A stretch of 64,000 bases of DNA from Flavobacterium psychrophilum (GCA_001708385.1 CP012388.1:3224001-3288000); one strand, 5' to 3'. Shown: positions 43,815 to 53,042, numbered from the stretch's first letter. The notes: generated by a model not told the origin, from the letters alone. Numbers and translations are program-made.

Positions 43815-44825
43815 TATTATATTAACTTCTGCTTCAATCCTGATTCCGAAGTTGTTAAACACAGTTTCTTGTATGTTTTTAGAAAGATCTAGTAGTTCCT
43901 GCCCGGTTGCATTACCATAGTTAACCAATACTAATGCTTGTTTTGCGTGAACACCTGCATCGCCAAAGCGTTTCCCCTTAAAACCACTCTGTTCAATAAG
44001 CCATCCCGCAGGTACTTTAACCTGGGTATCAGATACTGTATAATGAGGCATAGTAGGGTGAAGAATATAAGCCCTCTCAAATTCCTCGGCTGTAATGATA
44101 GGATTTTTAAAGAAGCTTCCGCTGTTGCCTAATTCCTTAGGATCGGGTAATTTACTTTGACGGATTGCTGTAACTGCTTCGCTAACGTCTTTAATGGTGG
44201 GAACTGTAATTCCTTTGCTCGTAAGTTCGGCAGCGATATCGCCGTATGACGTATTTATTTTATGTTTTTCGGTAGTAAGCCTGAAAGTTACCGATACAAT
44301 AACGTACTGATTTCTAAGTGCACCTTTAAAAATGCTTTCACGGTAGGCAAATTCACATTCTTTTTTTGTGAATGTTTTTATTTGCTGCGTGGCAATGTGC
44401 ATCGCTTCGCAAGAAACAAAGGTGTCTTTTATCTCGGTTCCGTAAGCCCCGATATTCTGAATAGGCGTTGTACCAACATTTCCCGGAATAAGTGACAGAT
44501 TTTCAAGTCCTCCTAGATTGTTGCTAATGCAGTATTGTACAAACTCATGCCAGTTCTCTCCGGCCATCGCTTTTACTTCAGCAAAGCCATTTTCAGCGTT
44601 GAATATTTCTTTTCCTTTAAGGTCTACATGGATAACCAGGGCATCTATATCCTGCGTAAGCAGCATGTTACTGCCTCCGCCAAGAATAAAAAGTTTTTTC
44701 TCCTGATTTTCTTTAAGTACTTCGGCAAGTTCTGTTGTGGTATGCACCTGAACGAATTCTTTCGCAAAAGCGCTGATGCCAAAAGTATTGTGGTTTTTTA
44801 AGGGATAATTAGCAACGATTTCCAT
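43812..44825 (-). CDS. murB: UDP-N-acetylmuramate dehydrogenase
   Basis: A 337-residue FAD enzyme that reduces UDP-GlcNAc-enolpyruvate to UDP-MurNAc in peptidoglycan synthesis. It is E. coli-like (type I). The FAD domain shows NYPLKNHNTFGI, LGGGSNMLL and LIPGNVGTTPIQNIGAYGTE; the catalytic Ser is in GNSGSFFKNPI; and the C-terminal domain has PAGWLIEQSGFKGKRFGDAG and HAKQALVLVNYGNATG. The ATG at 44825 is chosen because a longer TTG reading would overlap the -7 promoter box. Confidence 0.97.
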   Translation of the reverse strand: MEIVANYPLKNHNTFGISAFAKEFVQVHTTTELAEVLKENQEKKLFILGGGSNMLLTQDIDALVIHVDLKGKEIFNAENGFAEVKAMAGENWHEFVQYCISNNLGGLENLSLIPGNVGTTPIQNIGAYGTEIKDTFVSCEAMHIATQQIKTFTKKECEFAYRESIFKGALRNQYVIVSVTFRLTTEKHKINTSYGDIAAELTSKGITVPTIKDVSEAVTAIRQSKLPDPKELGNSGSFFKNPIITAEEFERAYILHPTMPHYTVSDTQVKVPAGWLIEQSGFKGKRFGDAGVHAKQALVLVNYGNATGQELLDLSKNIQETVFNNFGIRIEAEVNII

Positions 44826-44852
44826 AGTACGTATACGGTTGTTTTTGTAGCG

Positions 44853-44860
44853 CAAAAGTA
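44853..44860 (-). promoter_or_regulatory. Promoter -7 element for murB
   Basis: The minus strand reads TACTTTTG, 27 bp before the chosen murB ATG. Confidence 0.6.
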
Positions 44861-44872
44861 ATGCTTTAAAAG

Positions 44873-45544
44873 CTATTCTGTAGTAAGGGCACGGTTTAAA
44901 AACTCCACTAGCGGTTTTAGTACAGTCAGTTTTTTAACAGTATTCTTTATAAAGTCTTTTTGAGAATATTCTTTGTCATCAATCTTTGCCGAGGCCGTAA
45001 AGCTTTTTAGTTTTAAAAACTGTATAGCAGGATGGTCTTTCGCAAAATCTTTTGGAGCCGTTTTAAGCGTATTCTTTTCATCGCTGTCCAAACTTCCAAA
45101 TAATTTTTTGAATTCTGCTTCATCCACAATTTCTTCAAGGTCTTCATAGAAACCATCAATCTCACGGCGCACCTTTTTAAGGTCGGCCGCATCGGGATTA
45201 TAAACACCAGCGGCTATAAAACCTGCACCTTTTTCAATGTGCACATAGTAGCCTGCCAGATTGGTGTTTTTATTCCCGCTGCACAGCCAGATTCCCATAT
45301 GGGTTTTATAAGGCGATTTATCTTTAGAAAAACGAATGTCTTTATTAATACGGAAGGACGCGTCCTTAAATTCAAGATGACTAAGGGATTCATCTTCTTT
45401 ACTCATTTCGGCAATAAAAGCTTCCACGGTTTGCCTGTAGTCTTTTTTGTATTCGTCGTATCGCTTTTGGTTTGCCTGAAACCAGTCACGGTAATTATTA
45501 TTTTTCAGGTCTTCAAGGAATTGAAAGGATTCTTTTGATATCAT
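44873..45544 (-). CDS. DUF2461 family protein
   Basis: A 223-residue cytoplasmic protein of the DUF2461/TIGR02453 family, function unknown. Family features are FLEDLKNNNYRDWFQANQKR at the N-terminus, FRINKDIRFSKDKSPYKTHM in the middle, GYYVHIEKGAGFIAAGVYNP and a C-terminal KDHPAIQFLKLKSF. Length is normal for the family. It lies on the same strand between recF (63 bp upstream) and murB. Confidence 0.9.
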   Translation of the reverse strand: MISKESFQFLEDLKNNNYRDWFQANQKRYDEYKKDYRQTVEAFIAEMSKEDESLSHLEFKDASFRINKDIRFSKDKSPYKTHMGIWLCSGNKNTNLAGYYVHIEKGAGFIAAGVYNPDAADLKKVRREIDGFYEDLEEIVDEAEFKKLFGSLDSDEKNTLKTAPKDFAKDHPAIQFLKLKSFTASAKIDDKEYSQKDFIKNTVKKLTVLKPLVEFLNRALTTE

Positions 45545-45607
45545 GATTTACTGATTGAATATAATAAATGTATAATTTTTAATAGCAACAGACAATACAA
45601 CTATTGA

Positions 45608-46687
45608 TTACATATTAAATATAGTATAACTCTGATGTGTAGCTTTCACTATATTCTCTGTGCGCTCGGGGTGGGTGTCAGAAATAAATATCTGCCCAAA
45701 AACCTTGTCATCAATCATCTGAACTATTTTCGCAACACGTGTTTCGTCAAGCTTGTCGAAAATGTCATCAAATAAAAGAATAGGCAATACACCACTTTGC
45801 TTTTTTATAAATTCAAACTGGGCGAGTTTTAGTGCGATAAGGAAAGACTTCTGCTGCCCTTGCGACCCGAATTTTTTTATGGGATGCCCATCGATCTCAA
45901 ATAACAGGTCGTCTTTGTGAATACCTACACTGGTATATTGCAATACACGGTCGCGCTGAAGGTTTTCATCAAATAAAGTTAGCAGCCTTTTGTTATGCAG
46001 GTGACTGTCGTAAGCAAGGCTTACTGCTTCGGCAGAATCGGTTATCGATTGATGATGTTTGTTGAATATCGGAATAAAGTCTTCAAGAAATTGTTTTCGT
46101 TTCTCGAAAAGTGCCTGACCCAGCGTGTCCAGCTGTTCGTTATATATAGATAAGGTGTCTTTATCGAAGGTATGGTTTAGTGCAAAGTATTTCAGCAGGG
46201 CATTACGCTGGGCTACTACTTTCTGGTAATTAATTAATTCCTGAAGATAGGTTGAATCTAATTGCGATATAACGCTGTCTATAAATTTACGTCGGGTTTC
46301 GCTGCCTTCTACAATAAGGTCATTGTCGGAAGGGGAGATGATAACCAACGGAATAAAGCCTACGTGTTCGGAAAACTTATCGTAGATCTTACCGTTTCGC
46401 TTAAGTACTTTTTTCATGCCTTTTTTAAGGCTGCATACAATCTGCTCGCTACGGCCGTCTTTTTCAAAAGTGCCGTCTATTACAAAGAATTCTTCGCCGT
46501 GTTTTATGTTTTGAACAGCCAAAGGATTAAAATAACTCTTGCCGTAAGCCAGGTGATATATGGCATCGAGAACATTTGTCTTGCCAACACCGTTCTTTCC
46601 GGTAAAACAGTTTATCTTTGGATCAAATTCATAATTTGCCTCGGCAATATTTTTATAATTGAGTAGTGATAAATTCTTTAAGTACAT
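45608..46687 (-). CDS. recF: DNA replication and repair protein RecF
   Basis: A 359-residue SMC-like ATPase that helps load RecA at single-strand gaps. Walker A is [16 protein letters not shown] (GKNGVGKT, 30-37). The signature-type region is [20 protein letters not shown], Walker B is [16 protein letters not shown], and [11 protein letters not shown] is the D-loop end. It is not beside dnaA/dnaN as in many bacteria, which is common in Bacteroidota. It is divergent from the TPR/ribH operon. Confidence 0.97.
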   Translation of the reverse strand: MYLKNLSLLNYKNIAEANYEFDPKINCFTGKNGVGKTNVLDAIYHLAYGKSYFNPLAVQNIKHGEEFFVIDGTFEKDGRSEQIVCSLKKGMKKVLKRNGKIYDKFSEHVGFIPLVIISPSDNDLIVEGSETRRKFIDSVISQLDSTYLQELINYQKVVAQRNALLKYFALNHTFDKDTLSIYNEQLDTLGQALFEKRKQFLEDFIPIFNKHHQSITDSAEAVSLAYDSHLHNKRLLTLFDENLQRDRVLQYTSVGIHKDDLLFEIDGHPIKKFGSQGQQKSFLIALKLAQFEFIKKQSGVLPILLFDDIFDKLDETRVAKIVQMIDDKVFGQIFISDTHPERTENIVKATHQSYTIFNM

Positions 46688-46804
46688 GGGGCAAACTGGA
46701 TGCTGATAGTGAGAACCTTGTATAAATTAGGCTTCTTTTGTTGAGAAGCCGCAAATTATCGAAAAATATCGACAAAAAGATATTTTAATATTCAATAAAA
46801 ATTT

Positions 46805-46812
46805 TATTTTTG
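46805..46812 (+). promoter_or_regulatory. Promoter -7 element for the TPR-ribH operon
   Basis: TATTTTTG (TAnnTTTG) lies 21 bp before the ATG. Confidence 0.7.
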
Positions 46813-46833
46813 CGGCTCACTAAAATAAATTAA

Positions 46834-47610
46834 ATGGCAACGTATAACAAAAGAGGCTATAAAGCTCCCAAACCTGCAGATAGTAACGAGGTAGAAACTG
46901 TAGAAGAAACTTTTGACGGAAAAAGCACAACAGCAGAGGTATTTAACTCGCTTGACGAAGGTGCTTCAAGAACAGAAGAGTGGGTAGCAAGAAACCAAAA
47001 AGGTATATTAGTGGGTGTAGTTGCTATAGCTGTGGCTGCAATTGGATACTTTGCTTACAATAGATTTGTAGCAGATCCAAAAGAAAATACTGCTGCTGAA
47101 GATATGTTCCAGGCTCAACTATATTTTGATCAGGCTGTAAATGCTCCAACTGCGAGCGATTCTCTATACAAACTTGCACTTAACGGTGGTGAAGGTAAAC
47201 TAGGTTTCCTTGGAATCATTGAGAACAACTCGGGTACAGATGCTGCAAACCTTGCAGAATACTACGCGGGTACATCTTACTTAAACATTGGTAAATACAA
47301 AGAGGCAGTAGAACACCTTGAAAAATTTAGCACTAAAGATGAAATTCTTGATGCTATGGCTAAAGGTGCTACAGGAGATGCTTTTGCACAGCTTAAGAAA
47401 AACGATGATGCATTAGAGTTTTATGACAAAGCTGCTAAAGCTACAAACAATGACATGATCGCTCCGCGTTACCTTTTCAAAGCAGGACAAACAGCTCTTG
47501 CTTTAAACAAAAAAGCTGAAGCGCTTAAATATTTTAAAGAAATTCAGGATAAATACAGCACTTCTCAGGAAGGCGCTACTATTGATGCCTACGTTGCAAT
47601 GGCTGAATAA
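46834..47610 (+). CDS. Tetratricopeptide-repeat membrane protein
   Basis: A 258-residue protein with a cytoplasmic N-terminus (about 1-50), one membrane helix (about 52-70, GILVGVVAIAVAAIGYFAYN) and a TPR-like periplasmic domain (about 85-258; AEYYAGTSYLNIGKYKEAVE, GDAFAQLKKNDDALEFYDKA). The topology and length resemble YfgM/AncA-type proteins linked to the Sec translocon and the BAM pathway; this likeness is an inference. It is 2 bp from ribH, in one operon. Confidence 0.85.
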   Translation: MATYNKRGYKAPKPADSNEVETVEETFDGKSTTAEVFNSLDEGASRTEEWVARNQKGILVGVVAIAVAAIGYFAYNRFVADPKENTAAEDMFQAQLYFDQAVNAPTASDSLYKLALNGGEGKLGFLGIIENNSGTDAANLAEYYAGTSYLNIGKYKEAVEHLEKFSTKDEILDAMAKGATGDAFAQLKKNDDALEFYDKAAKATNNDMIAPRYLFKAGQTALALNKKAEALKYFKEIQDKYSTSQEGATIDAYVAMAE

Positions 47611-47612
47611 AC

Positions 47613-48104
47613 ATGGCTACAGTAAATAAAAACTTATCAGTATACGATAAAAACACAGTCCCAAACGCGAAAGATTTTCGGTTTGGGATTGTTGTTTCTG
47701 AATGGAACGAAAATATAACTTCCGGCCTTTACAAGGGAGCTATTGAGGCTTTGCTTGAAAACGGTGCACTCGCAGAAAACATTATTTCATGGGATGTGCC
47801 GGGAAGCTTTGAACTTATATACGGTTCTAAAAGAATGATAGATACTCAAAACGTTGATGCTGTTATTGCTATAGGCAGTGTTATACAGGGAGAAACAAAA
47901 CATTTTGACTTTGTATGTGAAGGTGTGGCACAGGGTATTAAAGACCTTAATGTGCTAACCGATGTACCCGTTGTGTTTTGTGTACTTACCGATAACAACC
48001 TTCAGCAGGCGATAGACCGTAGTGGGGGTATTCATGGAAATAAAGGTACAGAAGCTGGAATTGTTGCTATAAAAATGGCGTATTTAAGACAGCAGACAAC
48101 ATGA
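47613..48104 (+). CDS. ribH: 6,7-dimethyl-8-ribityllumazine synthase
   Basis: A 163-residue enzyme of the penultimate riboflavin step, joining the pyrimidinedione and butanone-phosphate, assembled as an icosahedral or decameric shell. Key features are SEWNENITSGL (substrate Trp/Asn), VPGSFELIYGSK, GSVIQGETKHFDFV with proton-transfer His97, and DVPVVFCVLTDNNLQQAIDR. Length is normal. It is cotranscribed with the TPR gene, with no other rib genes nearby and no FMN riboswitch seen. Confidence 0.97.
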   Translation: MATVNKNLSVYDKNTVPNAKDFRFGIVVSEWNENITSGLYKGAIEALLENGALAENIISWDVPGSFELIYGSKRMIDTQNVDAVIAIGSVIQGETKHFDFVCEGVAQGIKDLNVLTDVPVVFCVLTDNNLQQAIDRSGGIHGNKGTEAGIVAIKMAYLRQQTT

Positions 48105-48129
48105 TTTTTAAAGCTTAACTGCTTGTAAA

Positions 48130-48163
48130 TAAAGCCTTCCCAAATCGGGAAGGTTTTTTTTTG
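48130..48163 (+). terminator. Intrinsic terminator after ribH
   Basis: The 7-bp stem CCTTCCC / GGGAAGG is followed by T9. Confidence 0.9.
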
Positions 48164-48296
48164 AAAAAAAGTGAAATTTTTTAAATCCGTAAAACCTAAC
48201 CTTTCGTATATACTATCAAATGCTATTTTCTAAACCCTCGGATGTTTATCGTCCCCGAAAATAAAATAAGCCATCTAATTAAAGTAAGGTGTGGTT

Positions 48297-48719
48297 TTAT
48301 GGCTTCCCCTCTTCTTCCTCCCCGGTTGAAGAGGGTTTTTTTTTGCTTTTCAATTTCGCCTTCGCTTTATTTTCCTCAACCCTGAATGTTACTATTTTTG
48401 CTATAAGGTCTAAAGGCAATGGCTTGTCTAACGGAAATTGTATCGATCCCTTACCTGTCTTGTAAGCAGATAGTTCCTTTTGAAAAGCCTCATTACCCGA
48501 TGGTAATGCATAAAACCCGATATGGTTGGTAAAAGCAGCAAAGTGAACCAGTATGCCATGCAGCTTAAAGGTAGGCATGCCATAGCTAATGGCTTCTTCA
48601 GCTTCCGGTGCTGCTTTTTGTATAGTTTTTCGTGCCTGTTGTAATAGCTGCTGTACTTGGGGCGTAAACGACGCTATGTAGCTGTCGATGTTTTCAGGTT
48701 TATTCATGACATTCAGCAT
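48297..48719 (-). CDS. DUF1801 / YdhG-like domain protein
   Basis: A 140-residue small cytoplasmic protein of the DUF1801 (frataxin-like iron-chaperone YdhG) group, showing NIDSYIASFTPQVQQLLQQA, AEEAISYGMPTFKL, IGFYALPSGNEAF and GKGSIQFPLDKPLP. The C-terminus ends in a basic then acidic tail. Its function in this organism is unknown. The start overlaps the VOC gene stop (TAATG), which makes the two genes coupled and supports the upstream of two possible ATGs. Confidence 0.85.
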   Translation of the reverse strand: MLNVMNKPENIDSYIASFTPQVQQLLQQARKTIQKAAPEAEEAISYGMPTFKLHGILVHFAAFTNHIGFYALPSGNEAFQKELSAYKTGKGSIQFPLDKPLPLDLIAKIVTFRVEENKAKAKLKSKKKPSSTGEEEEGKP

Positions 48720-49189
48720 TAGCCTTTAGCAACTTCGCGAAGTTTATTTAGGTCAAGTTTTTTCATCTGCAGTAATGCTTCCATAACTTTAACGGCATTG
48801 GGGCCGCTGTTTTTCACAAGTTCGCCCATTTCTTCCGGGACTACCTGCCAGGATATTCCATATGGATCTTTAAGCCAACCGCATACGCTTTCTTCGCCAC
48901 CGTTGGATGTCAGCTTTTCCCAGTAGTAATCTATTTCATTCTGATCCTTGCAATCAATTACTAATGATATCGCTTCGCTATGTTTAAATTCAGGACCTCC
49001 ATTAAGTATCATAAAAGATTGGCCTTCTATATCAAAGTTGGCTGTTAAGATAGAACCTGCCGGCATTGGCATGTTTTCTTCATAATATGATATTTCTTTG
49101 ATCTTAGCATTTTTAAATACCGAAGTGTAAAATTCTAGTGCCTCTTCAACTCTCCCGTTGAACCAAAGGCATGGTGTTATCTTTTGCAT
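48719..49189 (-). CDS. VOC family protein (PhnB-like)
   Basis: A 156-residue vicinal-oxygen-chelate fold protein of the PhnB-like group (older label 3-demethylubiquinone-9 methyltransferase domain). It shows ITPCLWFNGRVEEALEFYTS, FMILNGGPEFKHSEAISLVI and the signature CGWLKDPYGISWQVVPEEM. No metal ligands or substrate can be assigned. It is transcribed with the DUF1801 gene from a -7 box about 30 bp upstream. Confidence 0.88.
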   Translation of the reverse strand: MQKITPCLWFNGRVEEALEFYTSVFKNAKIKEISYYEENMPMPAGSILTANFDIEGQSFMILNGGPEFKHSEAISLVIDCKDQNEIDYYWEKLTSNGGEESVCGWLKDPYGISWQVVPEEMGELVKNSGPNAVKVMEALLQMKKLDLNKLREVAKG

Positions 49190-49217
49190 ACTAATTGTTG
49201 ATTTGTTTGTTATATGC

Positions 49218-49225
49218 CAAAGTTA
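49218..49225 (-). promoter_or_regulatory. Promoter -7 element for the VOC/DUF1801 operon
   Basis: The minus strand reads TAACTTTG (TAnnTTTG), 28 bp before the ATG. Confidence 0.6.
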
Positions 49226-49380
49226 CTAAATACCAATATGTTGGCATAGGGGGTAAACCTGACAATAAAAGGGGCATATCGGGACAACGGGTATATGTTG
49301 GGTTAACGAAAAGATAATTAGTAAGGTTTTACCACTAATGATGAGTAACTTGAAAAGGTAAATTATAAATCATTCATATC

Positions 49381-50250
49381 ATGTATATTATATTAGGAGG
49401 TACGGGCCATGTAGGCAGTGCGGTAACCAAAGAGCTTTTAGCAAACAATAAAGAGGTGATTATAATAACCCATGATGAAAATAAGGTAAAAGATATAGAG
49501 GCAATGGGAGCTAAAGCTGAGATTGCCGACATAACAGATAGCAACAGGCTAAACGAAATATTCAGAAAAGGGGAGCGTTTGTTTTTGCTGAACCCACCAG
49601 CCCCGCCTGAAACAAATACAGCTAAAGTGGAACGTGACAGCATGCAGTCTATAATTGCTGCCCTTGAAGATTCGGGACTTGAGAAAATAGTAGCGGAATC
49701 TACTTACGGCGCACAACCGGGTAAACATATTGGAGACCTGGGTGTGCTCTATGAAATGGAGGAGGTTCTAAAAGATATTCATATTCCGGTTATAATTCAG
49801 CGAGGAGCTTATTACTATAGCAATTGGGATTTTTCGCTTGAAACAGTGAAGAAAGAAGGTAAATTATACAGCCTTTATCCGCCCGATTTTAAACTGCCAA
49901 TGGTTGCTCCGGAAGATCTTGGTACATTCGCGGCAAAACTGCTTATGAAACCTTTGGAAGAAACAGGTTTATATCACAGGACAGGCCCCGAGGACTATTC
50001 GCCAAACGATGTAGCCACAGCCTTCTCTGAAGCACTTGACAAACCTGTTGAAGCTATACAAATACCGGAAGGCGAATGGGAATCGTACCTGGAAGAGCAG
50101 GGCTTTTCTAAAAAAGCGGCAAAGTCTATGGTAAATATGACGAAACTTACGTTGGAAAAGGTTCAGGACGAACAACCTGAAAATCCTGAGCGTGGATCAA
50201 TTACCATTCAAGACTATATTAGTAAGCTTGTTGAAAGATCGGCTAAGTAA
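49381..50250 (+). CDS. NmrA/NAD(P)-binding family protein
   Basis: A 289-residue Rossmann-fold protein of the atypical SDR (NmrA/HSCARG) type. The nucleotide motif is ILGGTGHVGSAVTKELL near the N-terminus, then GERLFLLNPPAPPETNT and a middle AESTYGAQPG. The Tyr-Lys pair of classical SDRs is not evident. It may be a redox sensor or quinone reductase; no substrate can be given. It ends 14 bp from the convergent LytTR regulator gene. Confidence 0.85.
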   Translation: MYIILGGTGHVGSAVTKELLANNKEVIIITHDENKVKDIEAMGAKAEIADITDSNRLNEIFRKGERLFLLNPPAPPETNTAKVERDSMQSIIAALEDSGLEKIVAESTYGAQPGKHIGDLGVLYEMEEVLKDIHIPVIIQRGAYYYSNWDFSLETVKKEGKLYSLYPPDFKLPMVAPEDLGTFAAKLLMKPLEETGLYHRTGPEDYSPNDVATAFSEALDKPVEAIQIPEGEWESYLEEQGFSKKAAKSMVNMTKLTLEKVQDEQPENPERGSITIQDYISKLVERSAK

Positions 50251-50264
50251 AAAGTTGACCAAAA

Positions 50265-50972
50265 TTACATCTGGTAATCCTCGATCCTTTTAAAAAAAGC
50301 GTCTTTATAGGTTGCGCCAATCGGCAGGTCTTTATTGCTTATAATAACCGAAAAATTATCGGTAGTATCAATATGCTTTATCTGCACGGCATACGACCTG
50401 TGTATTTGCACAAAGCCCGATGGCAATAACTCTAAAAGGTTTTTAAGGGTGCTATGTGTTATTATCATTCCCTTTACGGTATGTAGGCAGATGTAATTCT
50501 GAAGTGCTTCTATGTAAAGAATATCATCAGTGAATACTTTTGCTAGTTTGTTTTTTCCATCGGTTTTAATAAAAAGAAAGCCACTCGCTGATGGCTGTTC
50601 TACTTCTGATTGTGGTGTAGTAGGTGCCTGTAATTTGGACACCGCCTGGTAAAAACGTTCAAAAGGTATGGGTTTCAACAGGTAATCGGTTGCATTAAGG
50701 TGGAAACCTTCTACAGCAAAATCGGCATATGCAGTCGTGAAAATTACTTTTACATTGGGCGAAATTATGCGCGAAAGCTGTAACCCTGTTAGCTGCGGCA
50801 TCTGAATATCAAGAAACACCACATCTAGCTTATTGCTGTTTAAAAACTCCAATGCTTTAAGCGAATCGTTAAATGTGCCGACTAACTCCAAAGTTGGAAT
50901 ACGTTCGGTAAATTTTTCCAGCAGTCGTACGGCAGGCGGTTCGTCATCAACAATAATGCAGGTTAATTTCAT
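50265..50972 (-). CDS. LytTR family response regulator (second system)
   Basis: A 235-residue regulator. The receiver domain (about 1-118) has IIVDDEPPAV, phospho-acceptor Asp55 in VVFLDIQMPQLTGL and the LLKPI lysine. The LytTR domain (about 133-232) has FLFIKTDGKNKLAKVFTDDI, LYIEALQNYICLHTVKG and GFVQIHRSYAVQIKHIDTTD. It overlaps the kinase gene by 4 bp. A GCCGTTCGTC box lies 125-160 bp upstream of the kinase, in the intergenic region shared with the DUF5694 gene, and may be its binding site. Confidence 0.94.
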   Translation of the reverse strand: MKLTCIIVDDEPPAVRLLEKFTERIPTLELVGTFNDSLKALEFLNSNKLDVVFLDIQMPQLTGLQLSRIISPNVKVIFTTAYADFAVEGFHLNATDYLLKPIPFERFYQAVSKLQAPTTPQSEVEQPSASGFLFIKTDGKNKLAKVFTDDILYIEALQNYICLHTVKGMIITHSTLKNLLELLPSGFVQIHRSYAVQIKHIDTTDNFSVIISNKDLPIGATYKDAFFKRIEDYQM

Positions 50973-51994
50973 GGCTGTATGGGCATTTTTAAGTAGGTAG
51001 TAAAAATATCATTTTCCTGCGTTTTTTCTAAGATAAATCTGCCTTCATATGTATGTTTTAACCTGTTTGAAAGATTCGTGTATCCTATGCCGGTGGCATA
51101 ATAATTTTCGCCTCCCTGAACGTAATTACTCGTCTTAATCTCTATAATATCGGTGTTTATCGTGATACTTATTAAAGCAGGCTTTTCGCGATCATTTAGT
51201 TTACCGTGTTTAAATACATTTTCCACAAAGTGAATAAGCACTGCAGGAAGTATGGTCTGTGCCATAATATTACCTTTTACTTCATAGTCAAGATAGAGCT
51301 GACTTTCAAAACGCTTTTCCTGTAGGTTGATATAATTGGTTAAAAATTCGAGTTCTTTTGCTAGTAGTACCGTTTCTTTATTGCTTTCGGTTAATGTATA
51401 GCGTAAAAGATCTGACAGAGTCAACAAGTCTTCGGCTATGCCCTGATCTTTATCGACCATTTCACTGTAAAAAGAATTAAGTGTGTTAAAAAGAAAGTGC
51501 GGGCTTAGCTGCGATTTTAAAAGCTGTAATTGGGCCTGTCTGTTTTCAACTTCCAATTTTGCAGTGTATTTTGAATGTACATTGTATTGCCATCCTAAAT
51601 ATAAAAGTACAGAAAGTATGACTGACGGTAAACCGTAATAAAAATTATCCAGTATGTAGGCTATAGGCTTTAGCGAGAAATAATTATGAACGCCTGTTAG
51701 GTAAAACAAAATTACTTCCTGAAGTAGGAAACGTATCGCCGAGAAAATAATAAGTTGTGCGGGTATTGACAAGATATAAAGATAGATTTTCTTTTTGCCA
51801 AGAAGCGGGCAAAAAATATAATAGCCTATAAGGTAGGCAAATGAAATTGCAAGTATATGTGTAATATCCAAAAGTACAATATAAACGTCTATTACTATAG
51901 GCTTAGCACTTAATCCAAAATCATATAAATGATAAACTAAAAATATAGTGGCTAACAGTACTATATGGTAATGAAATGGAATTTTTTGTTTCAT
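50969..51994 (-). CDS. LytS-type sensor histidine kinase (second system)
   Basis: A 341-residue inner-membrane kinase with four membrane helices in about the first 135 residues. Phospho-acceptor His166 is in QLSPHFLFNTLNSFY, the N-box is LIHFVENVFKHGKL, and the G-box-type end is GIGYTNLSNRLKHTYEG. No extra sensor domain is seen. The ATG at 51994 is preferred over a TTG reading from 52015 because that would overlap the -7 promoter box. The two-gene operon is divergent from the DUF5694 gene. Confidence 0.9.
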   Translation of the reverse strand: MKQKIPFHYHIVLLATIFLVYHLYDFGLSAKPIVIDVYIVLLDITHILAISFAYLIGYYIFCPLLGKKKIYLYILSIPAQLIIFSAIRFLLQEVILFYLTGVHNYFSLKPIAYILDNFYYGLPSVILSVLLYLGWQYNVHSKYTAKLEVENRQAQLQLLKSQLSPHFLFNTLNSFYSEMVDKDQGIAEDLLTLSDLLRYTLTESNKETVLLAKELEFLTNYINLQEKRFESQLYLDYEVKGNIMAQTILPAVLIHFVENVFKHGKLNDREKPALISITINTDIIEIKTSNYVQGGENYYATGIGYTNLSNRLKHTYEGRFILEKTQENDIFTTYLKMPIQP

Positions 51995-52012
51995 GAGGTC
52001 AGTTATATAAGT

Positions 52013-52020
52013 CAAAAATA
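52013..52020 (-). promoter_or_regulatory. Promoter -7 element for the second LytTR operon
   Basis: The minus strand reads TATTTTTG, 18 bp before the chosen kinase ATG. Confidence 0.6.
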
Positions 52021-52121
52021 CAACGAGAAAGGCAATGCATTTTATTTTTTACACGAATGTGCTGTTTTATGGTACGAACACATTAAAATAGAATGGCGAA
52101 ATGGCCAAAGCTTAAAAAATA

Positions 52122-52152
52122 TCGGTCTGTATAATCTAAACAGCCGTTCGTC
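52122..52152 (+). promoter_or_regulatory. LytTR-type operator upstream of the DUF5694 gene
   Basis: GCCGTTCGTC at 52143-52152 is identical to the boxes at 27451 and 27472. A weaker half-site (5 of 10 matches) lies exactly 21 bp before it, at 52122. A near-consensus -7 element starts 41 bp after the strong box, almost the same geometry as at the first locus. Confidence 0.6.
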
Positions 52153-52183
52153 AAAAGCTTTAAAATAGAGGGTATTGCTGTCT

Positions 52184-52191
52184 TAGTTTCG
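52184..52191 (+). promoter_or_regulatory. Candidate -7 element for the DUF5694 gene
   Basis: TAGTTTCG has one mismatch to TAnnTTTG, 22 bp before the start codon and 41 bp after the start of the LytTR box. Confidence 0.45.
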
Positions 52192-52213
52192 CATAGAATT
52201 TAAAACCAATCGT

Positions 52214-53014
52214 ATGAAAACTTATCTATTACTTATCATTACAATTCTTTCTGTTTCAGTACAGGCACAGACACAAAAAACAAAAATACTTTTATTGGGG
52301 ACTTTCCATTTTGAAAATCCCGGGTTTGACGTAGCACTATATGACGACTTTAATGTTATGACACCAGAGCATCAAAAAGAAATGGAAGATATCTCACAAA
52401 AGATAAAAGCCTTTGCCCCGGATAAAATATTTGTAGAGTGGAATTATAAAGATCAGGCAAGACTAGACAATCTTTTTGCAAAAAATACAGATAGCCTATT
52501 AAAAAAAGATGCAGACGAAAGGGTACAGATAGCGATGCGTACGGCAAAAAAACTGAAGCATAAACAACTCTATGCTATAGATTATAAAGAAACTACTTTT
52601 GCTTACGACCTTTTGATAAAAAGTATGGAAATGGCAGGGCAGCAGGAACTTATAAAAAGCAGCGATGATTTAATGAAGCAACATGAGCAAAGTCAAAATA
52701 CCAAAAGAAAGACGTATACACTTAAACAGCTTATACTGGATGTTAACACCAGGGAAAGCAATGCTTCTAATTTAGGATGGTATTTTGATTATGCTAACAG
52801 GGCAGGGGCAAAGGATGTTTTTGTGGGCGCTAATCTGGTATCTGAATGGTACAAGCGTAACCTGCATATGTATTCGCTTGTGCAAAAACTTACTGCTGCT
52901 AACGACAAAAGTATTGTTGTACTGGCAGGAGCAGGGCATACGGCTATATTACGTGAATTTGTGAAGAACGACGCAAGGTTTGAGCTTGTTGAGGTTGAAG
53001 ATGTTTTAAAATAA
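52214..53014 (+). CDS. Exported DUF5694 domain protein
   Basis: A 266-residue protein with a signal peptide (about 1-19, ending VSVQAQ). The mature part fits DUF5694: KILLLGTFHFENPGFDVALY at the start, PDKIFVEWNYKDQARLDNLF, AMRTAKKLKHKQLYAIDYKE and a C-terminal VVLAGAGHTAILREFVKND. The GTFHF/E-x-x/GxGH pattern recalls the TraB/erythromycin-esterase-like superfamily, which hints at a hydrolase, but the activity is unknown. The LytTR-type box and weak -7 element upstream suggest control by the divergent two-component system. The receptor gene follows 28 bp later on the same strand. Confidence 0.8.
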   Translation: MKTYLLLIITILSVSVQAQTQKTKILLLGTFHFENPGFDVALYDDFNVMTPEHQKEMEDISQKIKAFAPDKIFVEWNYKDQARLDNLFAKNTDSLLKKDADERVQIAMRTAKKLKHKQLYAIDYKETTFAYDLLIKSMEMAGQQELIKSSDDLMKQHEQSQNTKRKTYTLKQLILDVNTRESNASNLGWYFDYANRAGAKDVFVGANLVSEWYKRNLHMYSLVQKLTAANDKSIVVLAGAGHTAILREFVKNDARFELVEVEDVLK

Positions 53015-53042
53015 TACCTGTCAATCAAACTTAGACCGACCA

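Noticed and set aside
46688..46833. FMN riboswitch or origin-like elements near recF/ribH
   Set aside because: No conserved riboswitch core or DnaA-box cluster was visible; ribH is preceded by the TPR gene, not a leader.
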